Assembly: GCA_019694685.1 (NCBI GenBank) | Contig: JAIBBM010000002.1 | Span: forward strand, 109,685-173,684 | Direction of reading: 5' to 3' | Origin: Leptospirales bacterium | GTDB taxonomy: Bacteria; Spirochaetota; Leptospiria; Leptospirales; Leptonemataceae | Length of the DNA: 64,000 bases | Shown: positions 27,583 to 36,583 of the stretch, piece by piece | How positions within the stretch are numbered: position 1 is the stretch's first letter | How the letters are laid out: each line of letters opens with the position of its first letter | Position numbers and translations under genes: made by a program | Notes under the pieces: model-generated | Told to the model about the DNA's origin: nothing | The model's database searches: none | The model's input: the letters and a program-made list of their open reading frames with translations, nothing else

Positions 27583-27596
27583 CCCCCCCCCCCCCC
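27583..27596 (-). repeat. Poly-G tract (14 bases) in the 5' leader of a lipoprotein gene
   Basis: Fourteen C on the plus strand read as fourteen G in the lipoprotein mRNA, 11 bases before the ATG at 27571 and next to AGAAGG. Tracts of this length are prone to slipped-strand mispairing. The assembled length may itself be uncertain. Confidence 0.9.
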
Positions 27597-27695
27597 GAAT
27601 TTTCAACTATTTATCCGAGAATATCCAATGGATTTGATCCGAATAGTGTTGACTTTTCTGAATACAAATGAATGCATTAGAACAGGATCGAATCA

Positions 27696-27938
27696 ATGGG
27701 AAAAACAGTTACCGTACGCCTCGATGATAAAACATATCGCATGATCAGATCCGCGGCAGAAGCAGATCACAGAACCATCTCCAATTTCATGGAAGTGGCC
27801 ACATTATCCCACATCCTGGAAGACAACTTCGCCTCTGACGAGGAAATGGGGGAGATTCTGGCAAACAAACCGCTGGTGAAGCGGTTGAAAGCTTCCGCAG
27901 CTGCGGCGAAAAAAGGCAAGTTCCGAATTGTCGGCTGA
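27696..27938 (+). CDS. Ribbon-helix-helix antitoxin
   Basis: 80 aa. The N-terminal TVTVRLDDKTYRMIRSAAEADHRTISNFMEVA is a typical CopG/RHH strand-helix-helix unit (DNA-binding dimer). The Lys/Ala-rich C-terminal segment would bind the toxin. It is preceded at 27649-27654 by a TTGACT box and an ATCC-AAT-GGAT palindrome (27623-27633) that may be its operator. The stop lies within the toxin gene. Confidence 0.8.
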   Translation: MGKTVTVRLDDKTYRMIRSAAEADHRTISNFMEVATLSHILEDNFASDEEMGEILANKPLVKRLKASAAAAKKGKFRIVG

Positions 27939-28203
27939 ATTCAGGATCGCAGAAACGGAGTTCGCCAGAACAGCCCTCGCATCTCCGAAACACAAAGCGC
28001 TTGCAAAAAAACTCAATGCATTCGTTTACCCACAGCTTCGCAAAAATCCTTTCTACGGTCCGAATATTAAGAAATTGAAAGGAGAACTTTCGGATTTCTG
28101 GAGATACCGTGTGGGGAAATTTCGCATATTCTATTCAGTGGAACCAGGAGAGGGTCTCGTGATCATTCACGACGTTCAGGATCGCAAGGATGCCTATTCG
28201 TAG
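27928..28203 (+). CDS. RelE/ParE-family toxin
   Basis: 91 aa from a TTG start that overlaps the antitoxin end by 11 bp. The RelE fold is visible: YPQLRKNPFYGPNIKKLKG, WRYRVGKFRIFYSV, then VIIHDVQDRKDAYS. These contain the basic residues and the terminal R-x-D-x-Y expected of mRNA-cleaving members. Activity would be ribosome-dependent mRNA cleavage if RelE-like, or gyrase inhibition if ParE-like; the WRYRVGKFRI pattern favours RelE. Confidence 0.85.
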   Translation: MSAEFRIAETEFARTALASPKHKALAKKLNAFVYPQLRKNPFYGPNIKKLKGELSDFWRYRVGKFRIFYSVEPGEGLVIIHDVQDRKDAYS

Positions 28204-28242
28204 TCGGCGGCTACTCATCAACTTTCGTTGAATGGCAGCCGT

Positions 28243-29667
28243 TCAGTGCAGGGACACAGGTTTTGATCCTTCTGCCCCGGACTTTGGAATCCGAAATCGC
28301 GCCGTGCTGATGAAGGAAGCAAGGAGTGCAAACAGAGCACCCACAAAAAACGCCCACTGATAACCAGCAAGCAAGGTCACGCTTTTCCCTGTGGCGGCGC
28401 TCTGTCCGGCACTCACATACGCTGCCAGACTTGCAAGCACGGCCAGCCCAACGGAACCGCCCATCATGAATGCTGTATTGACCACTCCGGAAGCCAGACC
28501 AGAATCATTTTCGTCTACGTCTGTCATGGCGGCGAGCAACAGAGGATTGAGTGCGAGACCGGCTCCCAGTCCCAGAACAATCATGGGTGGGATCACGTCC
28601 GCGAACAAATCACCGTTTACCGGAGCACGCGAAAAGAGCGCCAGACCAACAGCTACAAGCACCATGCCCACGGACACTGGAGCCTGAATTCCAAATCGCA
28701 TTACAATGCGGGCAGAGAGCCCGAGAGAAAAGGCCGCCATGATAACGTTAGACGGCAAGAAAGCAAGGCCCACTTTCATTGCGGAATATCCGAGCACATG
28801 CTGCATATAAAGCGCGGAGAGAAAAAACCAGGCAAACATGCCCGCAGACCATAGCATTCCAATCATACTCGCGGCAGAAAGATTTCTTAATCTAAAAAGA
28901 CCCAGAGGAACGAGAGGTGACGTTAGGCGCGATTCGAGCCAGAGGAAAGCCAGAAACAAAACGATTCCGATCCCAATGAACCCGAGAGTCTGAACGGATA
29001 GCCAGCCCATTTCATTGCCGCCTACGATACCGTAGACTAGAACCATGAGAGAAGCAGTAATCAAGAGAGCGCCCAGGAGATCGAGAGGCCGGTGAGTTCC
29101 CTCTGTTTTCTCAATCAGGCGTAGTGTAAGAACACTGACCAATGTGCCAATTGGCAAATTCACGAGAAACACCCAGCGCCAGCTAAGCGAATCTGTGAGC
29201 ACACCACCCAGGAGAACACCCAGGCTGCCGCCGCCGGCCATTACAAATCCAAAAAAGCCCATGGCCTTCGCGCGTTCTTCCGGCTCATGAAACAGATCCA
29301 TAATTAAAGAAAGCGCTACAGCAGAGACGATTGCACCTCCGGCTCCCTGGACTGCGCGGGCTGCTACGAGCAAAAGCTGCGAGGGAGCAAGGCCGCACGC
29401 GAGGGACGCAATCGTAAAGATAGAAATTCCGACGAGAAACAAACGTCTGTGTCCGAAAAGATCGCCAAGTCGTCCGCCCAGAAGTAGAAATCCTCCGAAC
29501 GTCAACATGTAAGCATTCACTACCCAGACAAGATTTGCTTCTGAAAAACCCAGGCTTCTTTGTATAGAAGGAAGTGCTACATTTACAATCGTTGTGTCCA
29601 GGACGATCATCAGATCTCCCAGACATAGAATGATCAGGGCGACCCATTTTGCTTTTGTGTCTGTCAT
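28243..29667 (-). CDS. MFS drug-efflux transporter, DHA2 (14-helix) family
   Basis: 474 aa from ATG 29667; the frame extends to 30003 but that extension has no membrane or coding character. Motif A after helix 2 reads GGRLGDLFGHRR, motif C-like residues are in FGFVMAGGGSLGVLLGGVL, and the N-terminal helix has the DHA2 motif LDTTIVNVALPSI. About fourteen hydrophobic segments are present. It is a proton-driven exporter of drugs or lipophilic compounds. There is no dedicated regulator beside it. A weak imperfect stem at 28209-28240 separates it from the toxin gene. Confidence 0.9.
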   Translation of the reverse strand: MTDTKAKWVALIILCLGDLMIVLDTTIVNVALPSIQRSLGFSEANLVWVVNAYMLTFGGFLLLGGRLGDLFGHRRLFLVGISIFTIASLACGLAPSQLLLVAARAVQGAGGAIVSAVALSLIMDLFHEPEERAKAMGFFGFVMAGGGSLGVLLGGVLTDSLSWRWVFLVNLPIGTLVSVLTLRLIEKTEGTHRPLDLLGALLITASLMVLVYGIVGGNEMGWLSVQTLGFIGIGIVLFLAFLWLESRLTSPLVPLGLFRLRNLSAASMIGMLWSAGMFAWFFLSALYMQHVLGYSAMKVGLAFLPSNVIMAAFSLGLSARIVMRFGIQAPVSVGMVLVAVGLALFSRAPVNGDLFADVIPPMIVLGLGAGLALNPLLLAAMTDVDENDSGLASGVVNTAFMMGGSVGLAVLASLAAYVSAGQSAATGKSVTLLAGYQWAFFVGALFALLASFISTARFRIPKSGAEGSKPVSLH

Positions 29668-29917
29668 GCTCGCTTCATCCGCAGGCAGGTTTTCGCGAGC
29701 GCGAGCACCCGCAATCGAAAAATGGCGGAGCAACTTTAGACAAATCGTCGCACGAATGAACGAAGCACCTAACCTCCTATGCCGAAGCGTCTTAGAATCG
29801 CATAACGGTAAGCGATCCGTCCACGCGCAGATTTTTCCGAGTCCCGGAACCGTGTGCAAAGAGTAGCCCGGGAAGGAATGGACTTGACTGATTCCTTTTT
29901 CTTTTGACTTTAAATGT

Positions 29918-31441
29918 ATGGAGACACCCGGCGGGGCAAATCGAGTGAAGACCTTCGCTGCCGCAGGATTGATAGCAGCGAGTCTTCTGGTCATTCTGTG
30001 CAATTTAAGATTTAAGCAACTGTACTCGATCGACTCAGATACTGTAGACGCATTTCTGATGCTTGAAGCTGCGGGCTGGCATGCGCATACACCCTTTCAT
30101 CCTGGATTGCTGCTCGGATTTTCGCCTTACGTGCTGCTAAAGGGGATGGCCGAGGTTTCCCGGTTCGATGCGATGCGTTTGAATTTTGCTTTCTATGGAT
30201 GCCTCGCTGTTCTCGGGTGTTTCGCATTTGCATTCGTAGTGACTCGCGATTCTTTGCGCGCCGCCGCCTGCACCCTGTTGTTTTCTCTCACGCCGGCGGT
30301 CCAATTTGTAGAACGTTTTCTCGACGACAATTTTCCGTCATACGGATTCTTGTTTTTGGTTTTAACTGGTTTACTTTCTCCTGGACCGCCCACCACGCGG
30401 TTAACAGTCCGAGTTGCGATCTCCCTGTTGTTTTTTCCTCCGCTGCTGTTGTTTCAACCTGGGTTTCTACCTTGCTTGATTGTGAGCGGCCTTGGTATGA
30501 TCTACATGACGTTTTTGTTTGATTGGACCTGGAAGGATCGCTTGCGAACGGGTGCGCTCACTGCTCTTGCTTTTACTCTCTCTGCATGCTTCACATTCTG
30601 GGCTCTGGGAGCCTGGCTTGGCGTCTCGGTTAGCGCGTTGCTTCATGGGATGGGTTCTGCGATTGTAGATACGTCAAGCAATGTAGCTTCGCAGACGCTT
30701 CCTTTTGTGGATCGGCGTGGGTCTTTTGCCTTTGGCTTGAAGCACAGCATCTTTGCCGGTTCAATCTTACATTCTCTCGACTTAAACGATCTCTCCTATG
30801 TGTTGATTGGTTACGATCGCATGAAGGGCGATTTCACTGCACTGGCGCTGGGGATTGCAATCACCATCTTCGTCTTCTTTAGAGGATGGAAGACCAAAAG
30901 CAATAGAGATAAGTTCAATGCAGTGACGGGTGCGAGCGGCCTTGTGGTACTCTGTGCGATTCCGTACGCCGCCGCCAATCTTGTGAGCCAGCAGGAAAGG
31001 TTTGACCTGCTCACAGTTCTCTTGCCGTTTCTGCTCGCACGCGTGTCTTTCCAGGGGCAGTCTCCGTGGAGTTTCTCGAACGTTTGGATCTTAAGTCTGC
31101 TTGCAGCTATATTCCTCGCCGGGTCCATTACATTGCTTACACCTTCAAGCCCTGAGTCGTCGTGGCAACGGATGAAACGAATTTTGCCGGAGGCACCGGC
31201 AGCTTCTTACTTGTTTGCGGAGGGAGAGTTGCGCAACCACGAGGATTCAGTATCCCTGGCGATGCTGGGAGCACTGCCACTCTCCGTGATCGAGAATCCA
31301 CAAGGGCCTGAGGGCGTTCTGGCAATCCTCAGATGGATGAGGCCGCGCTACTTGATTTCCATAGACCAGGCAAGAACGCTTGATTTGCACAATACCTTCG
31401 TAAGCGCCGAGGCACGAAATCGCCTGGCTTCGCGTCCGTAG
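29918..31441 (+). CDS. Polytopic membrane protein, GT-C glycosyltransferase-like
   Basis: 507 aa with about eleven hydrophobic segments. An acidic pair occurs after helix 1 in the first loop (YSIDSDTVDAFLMLEAA), as in GT-C membrane glycosyltransferases, and a periplasmic tail of ~90 residues ends the protein. No clear PMT or ArnT signature is visible, so the assignment is tentative. Stands alone, between the MFS gene (divergent) and a beta-propeller lipoprotein (convergent, 8 bp apart). Confidence 0.5.
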   Translation: METPGGANRVKTFAAAGLIAASLLVILCNLRFKQLYSIDSDTVDAFLMLEAAGWHAHTPFHPGLLLGFSPYVLLKGMAEVSRFDAMRLNFAFYGCLAVLGCFAFAFVVTRDSLRAAACTLLFSLTPAVQFVERFLDDNFPSYGFLFLVLTGLLSPGPPTTRLTVRVAISLLFFPPLLLFQPGFLPCLIVSGLGMIYMTFLFDWTWKDRLRTGALTALAFTLSACFTFWALGAWLGVSVSALLHGMGSAIVDTSSNVASQTLPFVDRRGSFAFGLKHSIFAGSILHSLDLNDLSYVLIGYDRMKGDFTALALGIAITIFVFFRGWKTKSNRDKFNAVTGASGLVVLCAIPYAAANLVSQQERFDLLTVLLPFLLARVSFQGQSPWSFSNVWILSLLAAIFLAGSITLLTPSSPESSWQRMKRILPEAPAASYLFAEGELRNHEDSVSLAMLGALPLSVIENPQGPEGVLAILRWMRPRYLISIDQARTLDLHNTFVSAEARNRLASRP

Positions 31442-31449
31442 CGCGCCAG

Positions 31450-32511
31450 CTAGAATCCGTAGGGACTGTACATTCCGACCCCGGTGACGTTGCCTGTTGG
31501 AACGAACTCATATTTCACAGACGGCAATCCGCCAGTTTGCGTAAACTGGTATAGAGAGAACAAAGTCGGCGCGGGATTTCCAACGAGTACATACTTTCCG
31601 CCGCGGTCTGCGATGACGGTGGTGGGCAGAGTGCCTGTATTGAAAGTCTGTACAGATTGCATGGCAGGAATGTTCACCGTGGTTACACCCGGCAGTGCGG
31701 TGTTCCCTGCCATAAGAAAGCTCCCCGTCGAATCAAACGCAAGTATGCTGATGTTTGTAAATGCGGCGCTCGAAGGAGCACTCAGGCCTCCTGTAGAATC
31801 AATTGTATAGAGCTGAATTCCGGGTGCGGCGTTGTTGGCAACGGCGAGATACCTCCCATTAGGATCGATGGCGATGTTCGTGGTAGTCGCAGTTGCAGCC
31901 GCAGTTGTGCGAAAAGTAAGCGCACCGTTTGCCGCCAGGTCTTGAATTCGAACTGTGCTTGTCTCAAGAGTGTACACAACGGGAAGCGTTGGATGAAACA
32001 CGAATTTTCCAGGCGAGGTGCTGCCCGGGTCCTGGTTGATGAAAAGAGTCGTCAGACTTCCATCTGAGCCTATGCTGAACGTACGCATCTTGGATGCACC
32101 CAGAGACGCCACCATGATATTCTTGTAGTAAGGGCTGGGTTCATAATTACCGGCCAGAGCAATTGCAAACGTTCCCACGCGCGCGATCAAGCCTGTATCT
32201 CGATCAATGGAGTACCAGTCTACGTTGTTTCCAGAAGATTGAATGTACAAATACTTCCCGTCTAGATCTGTTCGCATCCAGCTTGTTGAAGCTCCAATCG
32301 CTTGCGACTGAGCGGGCGTAACAATATCAGCGTTCACAAGATATGTGTCCAGATTCGTAGTGCGACAGACGTAAAAGGCCTTCATCCGATAAGACCGCTG
32401 GGCAGAAAGTAACAACGCCCCCACGCTGCAGGAAGGATCCCCTTTCGCGCAATCAGTAGACACACGGCACGCACTGACGAAAGCCAGGACCAGAAGCACG
32501 GCAAAACGCAT
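31450..32511 (-). CDS. Beta-propeller (lactonase-like) lipoprotein
   Basis: 353 aa from ATG 32511; the frame is open to 32592 but the signal peptide starts at the inner ATG. Lipobox VSAC. The mature N-terminus carries C-x5-C-x3-D-x-S-C (RVSTDCAKGDPSC). Blades of a seven-bladed YncE/lactonase-type propeller repeat as HPTLPVVYTLE, DPNGRYLAVANNA, DSTGSFLMAGN and DRGGKYVLVGNPA. Paralogous in plan to 49629-50738. It is probably a surface or periplasmic binding protein; no catalytic residues are evident. Confidence 0.75.
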   Translation of the reverse strand: MRFAVLLVLAFVSACRVSTDCAKGDPSCSVGALLLSAQRSYRMKAFYVCRTTNLDTYLVNADIVTPAQSQAIGASTSWMRTDLDGKYLYIQSSGNNVDWYSIDRDTGLIARVGTFAIALAGNYEPSPYYKNIMVASLGASKMRTFSIGSDGSLTTLFINQDPGSTSPGKFVFHPTLPVVYTLETSTVRIQDLAANGALTFRTTAAATATTTNIAIDPNGRYLAVANNAAPGIQLYTIDSTGGLSAPSSAAFTNISILAFDSTGSFLMAGNTALPGVTTVNIPAMQSVQTFNTGTLPTTVIADRGGKYVLVGNPAPTLFSLYQFTQTGGLPSVKYEFVPTGNVTGVGMYSPYGF

Positions 32512-32612
32512 GGCAACAAGATATCGCGTGGCCGGGTGCCTGTCTCTCTTTTTAGCTAGCCGCAAAACCGCCATTATGCGATCCTCATTCACCCATTTCG
32601 GGTTGCCGGGCC

Positions 32613-32642
32613 AAAAAAAAACCCGGGGAAACCCCGGGTTTT
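32613..32642 (-). terminator. Rho-independent terminator of the pyrophosphatase gene
   Basis: Perfect 11-bp arms AAAACCCGGGG (32618-32628) and CCCCGGGTTTT (32632-32642) enclose an AAA loop. On the minus strand the stem is followed by nine T (32613-32621 read as A on plus, partly shared with the stem). It lies 43 bp after the pyrophosphatase stop. Confidence 0.92.
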
Positions 32643-32684
32643 GCAGACCTCCCCAAAAAGAAGGTCCTATTCAGAATCCGCCAT

Positions 32685-35141
32685 TTAGCCTTTCTGTTCG
32701 ATTCGCATCGCGTAGAAAGATCTCCACACAAATACAGTTGAAACAATAAAGAACACGCCTGCGAGAGCCAGACGAACTGTGTCCGGAGTTTCGATTGCGA
32801 GTTCAACAGCAAGCAGACCAAACAGAGTGGTGAACTTGATGATCGGGTTCATTGCAACAGAAGATGTGTCTTTGAAAGGGTCACCTACAGTGTCGCCCAC
32901 AACAGACGCGTCATGCAGAGGAGTTCCCTTCGCGCGGAGTTCTGTTTCCACGAGTTTCTTCGCGTTGTCCCATGCACCACCAGCGTTTGCCATGAAAATA
33001 GCCTGATACAGACCAAACACAGCAATGGAGATGAGGTATCCAATGAAGAAGTATTCTCCAACGAATGAGAAAGCAAGTGTGCTGAAGAACACAACGAGGA
33101 AGATGTTGAACATACCTTTCTGAGCGTAGATGGTGCAAATTTCGACGACTTTCTTGGAGTCTTCTACGGATGCTTTTTCCACGCCTTCGAGCTTAATGTT
33201 CTCTTTGATGAACTCAACCGCACGATGCGCACCAGTTGTAACTGCTTGCGTGGACGCGCCAGAGAACCAGTAGATCACCGCGCCGCCGACAATGAGTCCG
33301 AGCAGGAATGGTGGATGCAGAACCGAGAGGTTCGCAAGCAGACCAGGCTGCAGGCCTTTTGTCAGAATCACAATGATTGAGAAAATCATAGTAGTTGCGC
33401 CCACGACAGCGGTTCCAATCAGAACTGGCTTCGCAGTTGCTTTGAAAGTGTTACCCGCGCCGTCATTCTTCTCAAGGAATTCTTTTCCTTTGATGAAATG
33501 AGGATCGAATCCAAATTCTTTTTTGATCTCTTCGCGAGCGCCCTTGCGCGTTTCGATGAGAGAAAGTTCAAATACAGACTGAGCGTTGTCAGTAACCGGG
33601 CCGTAAGAGTCTACAGCGATGGTTACAGGACCCATTCCAAGGAAACCAAAAGCTACCAGACCAAAGGCGAAAACAGCAGGAGCCATCATGCCGAGCGGTC
33701 CTTCGATTCCCATGGTGCTGATTCCATATGCGCCAGCCATCAGAGCTGCGATCGTGATTCCCATCCAGTATGCGCTGAAGTTACCAGCAGTCAGACCGGA
33801 AAGAATGTTCAGAGATGCGCCGCCTTCTTTAGAAGCAGATACAACTTCGCGCACGTGACCGGATTCAGTAGACGTGAACACTTTCACGAGTTCTGGAATG
33901 ATCGCACCTGCGAGTGTACCGCAAGTAATGATAGAAGAAAGTTTCCACCAGATCGTGGTATCACCACCGAGGTTCGGGATGAGCACGTAAGAAACAACAT
34001 ATGTCAGAGCGACAGAAACGAAAGAAGTCAGCCATACAAGAACTGTAAGCGGATGCTCGTAGTTCATGTCGTCTGCGTTTCCGTAACGCGCTTTCGCAAT
34101 CAATGCGTTGATTCCGTAAGAACCGGAAGAAGCGAGGATCATCACAATGCGCATTACGAAGATCCAAACGAGCAGAGATGCCTGAACGGTTGGGTCTTTT
34201 ACTGCAAGCAGAATGAAAGAAATGAGAGCAACACCTGTTACACCATAAGTTTCGAATCCGTCAGCAGTTGGACCAACTGAGTCACCTGCGTTGTCGCCTG
34301 TGCAGTCTGCAATCACACCCGGGTTACGGGCATCGTCTTCTTTAATTTTGAAAACGATCTTCATGAGGTCGGAACCGATGTCCGCGATCTTGGTGAAGAT
34401 ACCGCCCGCGATTCTCAGAGCAGATGCTCCAAGTGATTCACCGATTGCAAAACCGATGAAGCAAGGACCAGCGTATTCAGCAGGAATCAACAGAAGAATG
34501 CAGAGCATCAGGAACAGTTCGATTGAAATCAGGAGGAGACCAATGCTCATACCTGCTCTCAGTGGAATTGCGTAGTTAGGAAATGGCTTACCGCGAAGCG
34601 CCGCGAATGCGGTGCGAGAGTTTGCAAACGTGTTGATACGAATACCAAACCATGCAACACCGTAAGAACCTGCGATACCGATCAAGCTGCAAAGCAGAAT
34701 GACGAGCACCGTAGTTGCCGGCATATGGCGCAGGAAACCAAAGTAAACCACCATGATTACGCCAATGAAACCTTCGAGAACCAGGAGCAGTTTGCCTTGC
34801 TGAAGCAGATACGTTTTACACGTTTCATAGATCAGCTCGGAGATTTCGCGCATAGCGATGTGCACTGGCAGATTCTTGATCGCAGTGAACTCCATCAGAC
34901 CGAACAGCATACCGAGAACACAAATACCCATGCCTACGAAAAGCAGGGTCTTCCCATTTCCGATTGCAAAGTTAACGGATGACAGATCTGGAATTTTAAG
35001 ATCCGCTTCGCTCGCAAAAATCGAGAAGGGAGCAAAGAACGCTACTATAAGGAGCAGGGGCATATACTTCCGCAGTACGGAAGTTGTCTTGCGCTGAGCG
35101 ATAGACGAGCCCAAGCCTTTTGAGCCTGAAACTTTCTTCAT
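32685..35141 (-). CDS. hppA: Membrane-bound ion-pumping pyrophosphatase
   Basis: 818 aa, longer than the usual ~700, with about sixteen helices and a long hydrophobic N-terminal extension. Active-site blocks: EDDARNPGVIADCTGDNAGD (canonical ADNVGDNVGD is altered to ADCTGDNAGD), GGAWDNAKKLVE, and DTVGDPFKDTSSVAMNP. GNTFKAT has Lys at the position that marks K+-independent H+-pumps. It hydrolyses PPi and exports protons, energising the membrane. AGAGG lies before the ATG. Divergent from the Na+/H+ antiporter-like gene. Ends at a strong terminator. Confidence 0.93.
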   Translation of the reverse strand: MKKVSGSKGLGSSIAQRKTTSVLRKYMPLLLIVAFFAPFSIFASEADLKIPDLSSVNFAIGNGKTLLFVGMGICVLGMLFGLMEFTAIKNLPVHIAMREISELIYETCKTYLLQQGKLLLVLEGFIGVIMVVYFGFLRHMPATTVLVILLCSLIGIAGSYGVAWFGIRINTFANSRTAFAALRGKPFPNYAIPLRAGMSIGLLLISIELFLMLCILLLIPAEYAGPCFIGFAIGESLGASALRIAGGIFTKIADIGSDLMKIVFKIKEDDARNPGVIADCTGDNAGDSVGPTADGFETYGVTGVALISFILLAVKDPTVQASLLVWIFVMRIVMILASSGSYGINALIAKARYGNADDMNYEHPLTVLVWLTSFVSVALTYVVSYVLIPNLGGDTTIWWKLSSIITCGTLAGAIIPELVKVFTSTESGHVREVVSASKEGGASLNILSGLTAGNFSAYWMGITIAALMAGAYGISTMGIEGPLGMMAPAVFAFGLVAFGFLGMGPVTIAVDSYGPVTDNAQSVFELSLIETRKGAREEIKKEFGFDPHFIKGKEFLEKNDGAGNTFKATAKPVLIGTAVVGATTMIFSIIVILTKGLQPGLLANLSVLHPPFLLGLIVGGAVIYWFSGASTQAVTTGAHRAVEFIKENIKLEGVEKASVEDSKKVVEICTIYAQKGMFNIFLVVFFSTLAFSFVGEYFFIGYLISIAVFGLYQAIFMANAGGAWDNAKKLVETELRAKGTPLHDASVVGDTVGDPFKDTSSVAMNPIIKFTTLFGLLAVELAIETPDTVRLALAGVFFIVSTVFVWRSFYAMRIEQKG

Positions 35142-35163
35142 TTTGAACCTCTTAAGAAATTGA

Positions 35164-35206
35164 GTAAGAGCCGATTCGGATCTTACGGATGCAAAATGTG
35201 CATTTT
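35164..35206. promoter_or_regulatory. Two palindromes between hppA and the divergent antiporter gene
   Basis: A 23-bp near-perfect palindrome spans 35164-35186 (GTAAGA-x-CCGA-x-TCGG-x-TCTTAC, one mismatched pair). A second, AAAATG-TG-CATTTT, spans 35193-35206. Both lie in the 108-bp gap between the hppA start (35141) and the antiporter start (35250). A TTGACT box is at 35211-35216. They are candidate operator sites controlling both genes. Confidence 0.55.
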
Positions 35207-35249
35207 AAGATTGACTCATCGATGCGCGAAAACTGACAACTCTAATTTG

Positions 35250-36563
35250 ATGGCAGAAGGCGGAATTTCCCTATCGAATGCGTGGATTTTGCCGTTTGTG
35301 ATCTTTCTGCTCTGCGTTGCCATCATTCCACTGATCAACCATCACTTCTGGGATCGCCATCTATGGTGGTTTTCTCTTGGTTTCTTTTGTTTTCCCATGG
35401 TCTACGCTCTTGTTTTCATCCTGGGAGGACCGTTCATTCAGAAAACAGTTGAGAAATGCATGGAATATGTCTCATTCATGATTCTGCTTGCGTCGTTGTA
35501 CGTGATTTCAGGCGGGATCCTGATTCGAGGACACTTTCGCGGAACACCTCTCGTCAATACCTGCTTCCTTGTGGTGGGTTCGGTATTTGCAAGTTTGATT
35601 GGAACAACCGGTGCATCCATGCTTCTGATTCGTCCGCTTTTGCGCGCAAATGCAGGGCGAAAGCGGACAGCCCATATAGTTGTGTTTTTTATATTTACGG
35701 TTTCTAACATTGGAGGCCTGCTCACTCCACTCGGTGACCCTCCTCTGTTTCTGGGTTATCTGCAGGGTGTTCCTTTCCTGTGGACCATTCAGCTCTGGAA
35801 AGAATGGTTGTTCGTTCTTACACTCGTGATCGCCTTATTCTGGCTAGTCGACGCGTACATTCTGCGAAAGGATGGAAAGGGAATCGATCTTCATCACCAC
35901 GATACAACCGAGAAGTTTCACATATCCGGCGTGCTGAACCTGATTCTTCTGTTAGGAGTGGTTGCTTCCATTTTCTTCCACGGCTATTTTCTGCGAACGG
36001 TCTCCGGTTGGCCTCACTTTGGGCCGCAGGAAGGATCCATGCTAGTGTTAACGTGCGTCTCTCTCCTGGCGATGCCAGTGAGCCATGAGATACGCCTGCA
36101 AAACGGTTTCAGCTGGAAGCCAATTCTAGAAGTCATGTTTCTATTCGCTGCCATCTTCGCGACCATGATTCCTGCGCTGCATATCCTCGAGACCAGGGCG
36201 ACATCGCTCGGCATCAGTGCTCCGTGGCAGTTCTTCCTCGCTTCCGGCCTGTTGTCTTCTCTGCTAGACAATGCGCCAACGTATCTCGCTTTTCTGTCCG
36301 TCGCCAAGGGGCTCGCACTTGCCAACGATGCTGGTTTCGTATTTCACGATGGCACGCATGTAAGCGCCGCGATTCTGGCTGCTATTTCGTGCGGTTCGGT
36401 GTTCATGGGCGCAAACACTTACATTGGAAATGGTCCCAACTTCATGGTCAGAGCAATTGCGGCGGAACGAGGAGTGAAGATGCCCGGCTTCTTTGGCTAC
36501 ATGGGATATTCAGCCGCCATCCTTCTCCCGATCTTCGCACTGGTTGCCTGGATATTCTTCTAG
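35250..36563 (+). CDS. Na+/H+ antiporter-like ion transporter (NhaD/CitM-type)
   Basis: 437 aa from ATG 35250; an upstream in-frame ATG at 35160 is possible but gives a Cys-rich polar leader. About twelve hydrophobic segments. Conserved-looking intramembrane blocks: SLIGTTGASMLLIRPLLRAN, SNIGGLLTPLGDPPLFLGYLQG, LLDNAPTYLAFL and GSVFMGANTYIGNGPNFMV, i.e. the inverted-repeat IGG.LTP.GDPP and GANTYIGNGPN motifs of the IT superfamily (NhaD, ArsB, CitM). I favour Na+/H+ exchange from the neighbourhood with the proton pump, but the ion is not certain. Confidence 0.8.
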   Translation: MAEGGISLSNAWILPFVIFLLCVAIIPLINHHFWDRHLWWFSLGFFCFPMVYALVFILGGPFIQKTVEKCMEYVSFMILLASLYVISGGILIRGHFRGTPLVNTCFLVVGSVFASLIGTTGASMLLIRPLLRANAGRKRTAHIVVFFIFTVSNIGGLLTPLGDPPLFLGYLQGVPFLWTIQLWKEWLFVLTLVIALFWLVDAYILRKDGKGIDLHHHDTTEKFHISGVLNLILLLGVVASIFFHGYFLRTVSGWPHFGPQEGSMLVLTCVSLLAMPVSHEIRLQNGFSWKPILEVMFLFAAIFATMIPALHILETRATSLGISAPWQFFLASGLLSSLLDNAPTYLAFLSVAKGLALANDAGFVFHDGTHVSAAILAAISCGSVFMGANTYIGNGPNFMVRAIAAERGVKMPGFFGYMGYSAAILLPIFALVAWIFF

Positions 36564-36583
36564 TCGCTTCGCAACCTTTGTAT

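Noticed and set aside
29668..29917. Regulator gene in the MFS/GT-like divergent gap
   Set aside because: No TetR/MarR-like frame and no clear palindrome in the 250 bp.
28243..30003. Upstream extension of the MFS gene to 30003
   Set aside because: The extra ~110 residues are basic and irregular, lack a membrane pattern, and a standard MFS start (MTDTKAK) exists at 29667.
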